DNA from: Enterococcus aquimarinus | GTDB lineage: Bacteria; Bacillota; Bacilli; Lactobacillales; Enterococcaceae | DNA length: 64,000 nucleotides | Assembly: GCF_001885765.1 (NCBI RefSeq) | Contig: NZ_JXKD01000006.1 | Location: 1 to 64,000, forward strand | Direction of reading: 5' to 3' | In this document: positions 59,068 to 64,000 of the stretch, piece after piece | How the letters are laid out: the number at the start of each line of letters is the position of its first letter | Numbering within the stretch: position 1 is the stretch's first letter | Made by a program: the position numbers and the translations under genes | The notes under the pieces: model-generated | Seen by the model: only the letters and a program-made list of their open reading frames with translations | What the model was told of the DNA's origin: nothing | Database searches by the model: none

Positions 59068-60123
59068 TTACCAAAAATCCGAAAAATCTTCTTTTAATTC
59101 TAAACTAAAGACACCAAATTCTACGCCATGCGTGATTTCTTCTTTTACTTCTTTTAACTCTTTTGGACTGATGACCTTCGCTACTGCTAAAAATTCATAT
59201 AACTTCTTAAGCGAGGCGCCCATCCGTTTGATTTCTGCTTCACTGACGCCTAAAATTTTAAGCGGACAAAAATCACTGATAAACGCATTCGCATCTCTTA
59301 AATCCGTCACCACCGTGCGAATGCTGGAATAGACAAGAAATCCGTTCATATAAAAGGCCGCATTCGAGCGATGGCGCTGAACAACCTTTTTACTTAGCCC
59401 TAGACCGTCGCTCAAATAGTGACTAAAAGCTTCTAGCACTTGTTCATTATTTTCGATAACTTGCTGGCTAATATCTTCATATCCAGTAAACCAGTCTTCT
59501 TCTTTTTCATATTTCTTCCAAGTAGAAAAAGGCTGCCAAGTCACCTCCACTTGAATTTCTTCTTTTTTCTTAGGCTCAGGTAAGAGACTTTCATCCACTG
59601 GCAAACATACTAATGGTTGGCTAAAAGCTTCTTTTAAGGCTAAATCTGAAAAACGGAGTGGTAAACTTTGGACAGGGATCTCTGCCAACCATTTCATCAG
59701 TGGTTTTTGAATCCGTTGGCTGACATCAATCGGCACTACCGTAGCCATTTGGACAAACATCGTCGTGACACTGGTTACTTGCCGGTTGAATCCACCATTA
59801 ACTTCTATTTCGCCTGCAAGTGCCAGATAACGCTGAATCTCATCCTCCGAGATCCCTCCAAGTTTGAATGCCGCTTGAATACCTGCAACAATCGCTTCGG
59901 CTAACATCGCTTTATTTTTCGCATTCACATCATATATGACGACGGGTGTAAGCGTCAAATCATTGACTAAGACTAAGATTTTTTTTCGATTGACATTAAA
60001 GTAGTTCGCATGCCAAGAAAAGAAGGGATTCGTTAACGAAAAGGCTTTAGCCTGACGAGTATCTTGAACCTTTGGAATCGCTGAAAAAAGTGGTTGTGTT
60101 TTCTTTGTTGGATTAATAATCAT
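59068..60123 (-). CDS. DUF6933-like protein of unknown function
   Basis: A 351-residue soluble protein. The N-terminal third (MIINPTKKTQPLFSAIPK, then FFSWHANYFNVNRKKILVLVND and VVIYDV) looks like DUF6933, a small domain that is often found alone in other bacteria. The rest has a proline/lysine-rich hinge near residue 185 and a mainly helical C-terminal part that I do not recognise. No membrane helix or signal was seen. It is a single gene between the arabinose operon and GH35, with a terminator of its own. The fused length is the odd point. Confidence 0.7.
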   Translation of the reverse strand: MIINPTKKTQPLFSAIPKVQDTRQAKAFSLTNPFFSWHANYFNVNRKKILVLVNDLTLTPVVIYDVNAKNKAMLAEAIVAGIQAAFKLGGISEDEIQRYLALAGEIEVNGGFNRQVTSVTTMFVQMATVVPIDVSQRIQKPLMKWLAEIPVQSLPLRFSDLALKEAFSQPLVCLPVDESLLPEPKKKEEIQVEVTWQPFSTWKKYEKEEDWFTGYEDISQQVIENNEQVLEAFSHYLSDGLGLSKKVVQRHRSNAAFYMNGFLVYSSIRTVVTDLRDANAFISDFCPLKILGVSEAEIKRMGASLKKLYEFLAVAKVISPKELKEVKEEITHGVEFGVFSLELKEDFSDFW

Positions 60124-60192
60124 CGCGTACTCCTTCCTAACCTTATTTTTGTCATCATACCTTATCTTAGTTGAAAAATAAATACGTATTCG

Positions 60193-61968
60193 TTATAACT
60201 CCCCCATGATTTTCGGTTCTGCCACAAAGGTTAAGGATGTTACTTCGCCCCCTTCTGTTTCAAAAACAGTGATGACATTTTTTCCTTTTTGTAATAAATC
60301 GTAAGGAATGTATAACGTATAATACGGGCCAATCTCCCAGTATCGTCCAACATTGAAGCCATTTACAAAGATACAGCCCTTACCTAAGTCACGCATATCT
60401 AAAAATGTATCTTGCGGTTCTTCTGTTATTTCCCATTCAAATTGATAAAACGCCGGCGTCTTCTCGTGCCATTCTTTTGAAAAATCAATGCCTGTATCCG
60501 TTTCTAGCGGCAGGGAGTAATGGTTGATTTGTGGTAAAAAGAAGTTTTCTTGTCGAATCCCACCACGAATCCCTTTTGATTGGCGCGCAGAGGTTAAATA
60601 CAACCCGTAGTTCGTCCGTCCTTGATTTTCCACCAGCACGCGAATTTGGTCTGTAGTAGCAAGATTTGGAATCATAAAGCGCTCGCCAATTTCCTCGTTC
60701 ATCTGAGTCGTGATAAGCTGGTTGTTATGAAAGACTTGGACGCGATCATTGGCCTCGACAATTTCAAAGTGATAATCCCCTGCAATCAATGGTTGCGTCG
60801 TTTCATAGAGAATATAACCATGATTTTGCCCGAGTGCTTCCATCGGTTTCGTGACATCATGCACTTCCGAAGTCGCCACGGTCGCTACTGTTTCAAATAA
60901 CGATACTTTACGTTGACAATCAATTGCGCCATAAGAGGTCGTTTTGGAAATAATTGGTTCGGGGAAGATTTTGTCTGGATAGAAATCCTGAATGACTTCA
61001 CGAAAGGCGTAATACTTCTCGGTGGGATTCCCGTATTCATTTAACGGTGCATCGTAGTCATAAGAAGTGACTTGCGGCTTGTAGCCATCTTCTCGTGATT
61101 CATTTGCCCCATTCCAAAAGGCAAAATTAGTCCCTCCATGGAACATATAGAAATTTACACTACCGAGTTCTAGAATTTCTCGTAAAGCCGTAGCTGTTTC
61201 TGCCGGATCACGACGAATCACCGGTTCTCCCCAATTGCTAAACCAACCATCCCAAAACTCCATACACATCAGCGGTTTCTTTTGATTGTACTTTTCCATT
61301 ATACGAGCCAACGCGGCAAAATTCGATTGCGCTCCAGAACCAAAATTGGCCGTCGGAAGTACATCCTCAGCCATCATCGACCCTGCTTCTAATAAGGGAT
61401 CCCATCCCCCATCGGACGTGAATAACGGAACTTCTATCCCATACTTGATTAAGATTTCCCGGTTGAGACGTAAATACTCTTGATCACTGGCATAAGAACC
61501 GTATTCATTTTCGACTTGAATCATAATGACATTCCCACCACGTGTGCATTGATATGGTGCAATTCGAGGGATTAACTCTTTGTAATAACGATCGACTGCC
61601 GCTAGATATGCGGGATCTTGGCTTCGAACACGCGAACACGAAGTCAGTAACCACGCAGGGAGCCCCCCAAAGTCCCACTCGGCACAAATATAAGGTGATG
61701 GACGTAAGATAACGGCTAGTCCCATTTCACTGGCCATCTCGATAAATTTTGGTAAATTAGCAATCCCCTCAAAATGAAATACGCCTGGTTTTGGTTCATG
61801 CAAATTCCACGGCACGTATGTTTCGACTGTATTGGCGCCCATCGCTTTTAAATTATGCAAGCTTTGCGCCCATTTTCCGGGTGTTACTCGGTAGTAGTGG
61901 ATGGCTCCTGAGATAATCTTCTCCGCTTTCCCATCAAAATAAAATGCCTCTTTGATTTCAAATTGCAT
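60193..61968 (-). CDS. GH35 beta-galactosidase
   Basis: A 591-residue intracellular GH35 enzyme. SGAIHYYRVTP and TYVPWNLHEP are family signatures; Glu155 in VENEYGSYA is the expected acid/base and Glu237 in MCMEFWDGW the expected nucleophile. C-terminal beta-sandwich domains include GKGCIFVNGFNVGRYW. It removes beta-galactose from oligosaccharides, perhaps galactan side chains that accompany arabinan in pectin. It is a single gene with a cre-like site upstream. Confidence 0.95.
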   Translation of the reverse strand: MQFEIKEAFYFDGKAEKIISGAIHYYRVTPGKWAQSLHNLKAMGANTVETYVPWNLHEPKPGVFHFEGIANLPKFIEMASEMGLAVILRPSPYICAEWDFGGLPAWLLTSCSRVRSQDPAYLAAVDRYYKELIPRIAPYQCTRGGNVIMIQVENEYGSYASDQEYLRLNREILIKYGIEVPLFTSDGGWDPLLEAGSMMAEDVLPTANFGSGAQSNFAALARIMEKYNQKKPLMCMEFWDGWFSNWGEPVIRRDPAETATALREILELGSVNFYMFHGGTNFAFWNGANESREDGYKPQVTSYDYDAPLNEYGNPTEKYYAFREVIQDFYPDKIFPEPIISKTTSYGAIDCQRKVSLFETVATVATSEVHDVTKPMEALGQNHGYILYETTQPLIAGDYHFEIVEANDRVQVFHNNQLITTQMNEEIGERFMIPNLATTDQIRVLVENQGRTNYGLYLTSARQSKGIRGGIRQENFFLPQINHYSLPLETDTGIDFSKEWHEKTPAFYQFEWEITEEPQDTFLDMRDLGKGCIFVNGFNVGRYWEIGPYYTLYIPYDLLQKGKNVITVFETEGGEVTSLTFVAEPKIMGEL

Positions 61969-62015
61969 TGTTTTCCCTCACTTTATTATTTAATTGGTGT
62001 TCAAAATTCATTAAT

Positions 62016-62030
62016 ATAAATCGCTTTCAT
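62016..62030 (-). promoter_or_regulatory. cre-like site upstream of GH35
   Basis: ATGAAAGCGATTTAT on the minus strand matches the cre consensus at 13 of 15 positions, lying 48 bases from the start codon. The local promoter is not clear. Confidence 0.45.
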
Positions 62031-62143
62031 TTTTATAAATTACTTTGACACTTATTTTATTGGTATATACTATTTCAAAAGTATAACGGGTATCTTAAAA
62101 GGATACAAGGTATTTTGTGAGACCGTTCATTTTTCATACAAAA

Positions 62144-62180
62144 ACCCGGTTATCTGTTTTACTGAAACAGATAATCGGGT
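62144..62180 (-). terminator. Terminator of the amidohydrolase gene
   Basis: ACCCGGTTATCTGTTT and AAACAGATAATCGGGT pair perfectly around a five-base loop. TTTTTGTATG follows on the minus strand. Confidence 0.88.
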
Positions 62181-62191
62181 TCGTTATTTTC

Positions 62192-63772
62192 TTATCTCTG
62201 ATAAACAAATTCCCCGTCCATCATCGTGGCACGGACTTGTGTTTTAAGAATCTCTTCTTCCGAGCATTCTAAAATATTTTGTGACAAGACGCAAAGATCG
62301 GCTTTTAGCCCAACACGAAGCTCTCCGATATCTTGACGACTCAACGCTTGGGCCGCGCCTTTCGTATGAGCATACAATGCTTCAGCAATCGGTAGCACTT
62401 CTGTTGGCATTAAGCGTTCTACTGGCACCCCACTTTTTTCTCTTCGGGCGACCGCATAATAAATCGATTCTAGGGGTGTGACACCTACAACAACGGGCGT
62501 ATCCGTTCCAAAGGCAAGTTTGCCACCGTAATCTAAGAATGAGCGGAAAGGGAACATTCCTTTCGCACGCTCGCTACCAACCTCTTCATCTAAGGTGTCG
62601 TAACCGACAAGTAAATGGCTCGGTTGGACCGAAAGAACAAGTTGTTCCTGATTGATAGCGGATAGATCTTTAGAATCCATCACTTCTAAATGCTCAAGCG
62701 TATTAAATTTGCCTGGTGGTAACGGGTAGCGCTGCTGGCTTTCCTTAAAATAACCTAACGCTTGATGAATCGCCTGATCCCCAATCGTATGGATGCGCAT
62801 CGGCCACCCTTGTTGATTGGCTGATAGTATCAAGGTTCGCATCTGTTCAATCGGAATCAAAGGAGCCCCAATATCGCCTTCATAATACGGCGTTTCATAG
62901 CTTTCTTTTAAAAATGCGGTATGCGTACTCGTGACCCCATCAAAAAATTGCTTCACGCCACCCATCTGAACTTTCTCTGAATGATACGTTTTTTCGATTT
63001 CGTGCAGAGCAGTAATATCGGAGCGCATCGCTGGATAAAACACCGCGCGAACGGTCGCTGCATCTTCGACTTCTTGATAAATGTTAGGATAGACGAGATC
63101 ATCCCAACTTTCTCCAGTTAAGGCCACATCGCCCACCGTCGTAATTCCTAGCGCATTTAGACGATGCATATAGTGAATATAAGCTTCAGGTGCTTCATCT
63201 TGATAGACGTTTAAAATATGAGCCAAATAATGAATTGCCACGGCTTCTAAAAAACAACCCGTTAACTGACCGTCTTCCATGATCGCTTCTCCGCTCATAC
63301 CTTGTGGAAGATTATCGGGCGTTATGCCTAAAGCCTCAAGCGCCGATGAATTTAACCAAATGCTATGGGCGTCTCCTGCGATTAACAATACCGGCGTCTC
63401 ACGACAATAACGATCAAGTGAGGCCTTCGTCGGATAGACCATCTGCCCAAAGTCACTTCCAAACCAACCAATCCCTATTTTCCAACCATGAATCGTTGGT
63501 AAATCCACGACTTGCTGGGCAAACATTTCTTCGCTGTCTCCTTGGAGATGGGTAATTTTTCCACTTTCGAGAAGCGCGGATAAGAAGAAATGAACATGAC
63601 AGTCAATGAAACTCGGTATGATCATTTGCTCCCCGTAATCAAGCACTTCCTCGTCAACAGGAAGCGCTGAAAGCGGACCGATTGCGACAATTTTGTCATC
63701 TTGGATTTGGAGATAGCCTGCAAAAGTTGTTTTCATTTGCGTATCAAAAATCGCTTGCGAAATTAAAATCAT
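62192..63772 (-). CDS. Amidohydrolase family protein (YtcJ-like)
   Basis: A 526-residue member of the YtcJ-like amidohydrolases. FIDCHVHFFLSALLESG gives the HxH metal site, MRIHTIGDQAIHQAL a further His, and LAFGTDTPVVVGVTPLESIYYAV the catalytic Asp. The substrate is unknown. It begins three bases after the potD stop codon, so it belongs to that operon and may act on an N-acyl or amine compound. A weak ribosome site precedes the ATG. Confidence 0.88.
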   Translation of the reverse strand: MILISQAIFDTQMKTTFAGYLQIQDDKIVAIGPLSALPVDEEVLDYGEQMIIPSFIDCHVHFFLSALLESGKITHLQGDSEEMFAQQVVDLPTIHGWKIGIGWFGSDFGQMVYPTKASLDRYCRETPVLLIAGDAHSIWLNSSALEALGITPDNLPQGMSGEAIMEDGQLTGCFLEAVAIHYLAHILNVYQDEAPEAYIHYMHRLNALGITTVGDVALTGESWDDLVYPNIYQEVEDAATVRAVFYPAMRSDITALHEIEKTYHSEKVQMGGVKQFFDGVTSTHTAFLKESYETPYYEGDIGAPLIPIEQMRTLILSANQQGWPMRIHTIGDQAIHQALGYFKESQQRYPLPPGKFNTLEHLEVMDSKDLSAINQEQLVLSVQPSHLLVGYDTLDEEVGSERAKGMFPFRSFLDYGGKLAFGTDTPVVVGVTPLESIYYAVARREKSGVPVERLMPTEVLPIAEALYAHTKGAAQALSRQDIGELRVGLKADLCVLSQNILECSEEEILKTQVRATMMDGEFVYQR

Positions 63773-63775
63773 GTT

Positions 63776-64000
63776 CTACAACCCCATCTTCCATTCTAAG
63801 AATAAATCGTTATACAGTTCCAGCGTTTCTTGACCTAAGTATTCGTAATGTTCCATTTGCGCTAACGCGGTTTCACTTGGATAAAAAACCTCATCTTCTG
63901 TGAGTTCTTTCGGAAGTAAGGCCTTTGCCCCTTCATGCGGTGTGGCATAGCCAACGTATTCCGCATTTTGCTTCGCATTTTCAGTTCGTAACATAAAATT
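63776..64000 (-). CDS. potD: Spermidine/putrescine-binding protein, 3' end only
   Basis: The visible 74 codons match the C terminus of PotD: NFMLRTENAKQNAEYVGYATP, then LPKELTEDEVFYPSETALAQ and LYNDLFLEWKM. The frame stays open to the window edge, so the gene continues beyond it and the ATG at 63994 is internal. It would be the lipoprotein that binds polyamines for the PotABC importer, whose genes are expected just outside. Confidence 0.85.
   Translation of the reverse strand, partial: NFMLRTENAKQNAEYVGYATPHEGAKALLPKELTEDEVFYPSETALAQMEHYEYLGQETLELYNDLFLEWKMGL

Overview
The window reads as chromosomal DNA of a low-GC Gram-positive bacterium of the Lactobacillales, most like an enterococcus or a close relative. 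The reasons are the AT-rich sequence, strong GGAGG ribosome sites, lipobox-bearing binding proteins, cre-like CcpA sites and an AraR-type GntR/LacI repressor. The species call is inference. Almost all of the window is plant-polysaccharide and sugar catabolism, strongly biased to arabinose polymers. No rRNA, tRNA, CRISPR array, phage gene or intact insertion sequence was seen.

Region A (1-12735) is centred on an AraC regulator (9039-9968). To its left an operon runs leftward: a small protein resembling a lone Gfo/Idh/MocA C-terminal domain, a Gfo/Idh/MocA oxidoreductase, a TIM-barrel sugar isomerase/epimerase, a second oxidoreductase, a binding protein with two permeases, a threonine dehydratase, and a GH27 alpha-galactosidase broken by an in-frame stop. 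To its right, co-directional with the regulator, lie a second copy of the small protein plus oxidoreductase pair and a cysteine-motif oxidoreductase. This looks like uptake and redox-based breakdown of a glycoside.

Region B (12743-22743) holds a phosphofructokinase-like gene with an unusual active site, a gene remnant, a ribose/xylose-type ABC importer, and a divergent binding protein / LytS-type kinase / YesN-type regulator set that matches the XylFII-LytS-YesN layout.

Region C (22777-42300) runs leftward. An operon of about 12 kb encodes a 947-residue secreted binding protein with carbohydrate-binding-like modules, two permease pairs, an NHL-TPR-Yip1-like membrane protein, a DUF5696-like protein and a second binding protein. 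It is followed by GH43, a GH51 remnant, a zinc-ribbon protein, GH43, GH27 and GH127 genes. The two-transporter core is the most unusual system in the window.

Region D (42622-52818) is an arabinan operon: GH51, an arabino-oligosaccharide-type importer, a small membrane protein, two GH43 enzymes and a second GH51. A divergent ArsR-type regulator sits beside it. The promoters of C and D share a -35/cre block, and TTAA-N8-TTAA operator-like sites occur near both.

Region E (52817-58843) is araR-araB-araD-araA-galM, with an AraR box, consensus promoter and cre site ahead of araR. Region F (58861-64000) has a tiny membrane peptide, a DUF6933-like protein, a GH35 beta-galactosidase, an amidohydrolase and the 3' end of potD.

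Together the genes describe cell-surface cutting of arabinan by lipid-anchored GH43 enzymes, import by several ABC systems, intracellular trimming by GH43, GH51, GH27 and GH127, and entry of L-arabinose into the pentose phosphate pathway through AraABD. None of the four MalFG-type permease pairs has an ATPase gene here, so they must share one encoded elsewhere.
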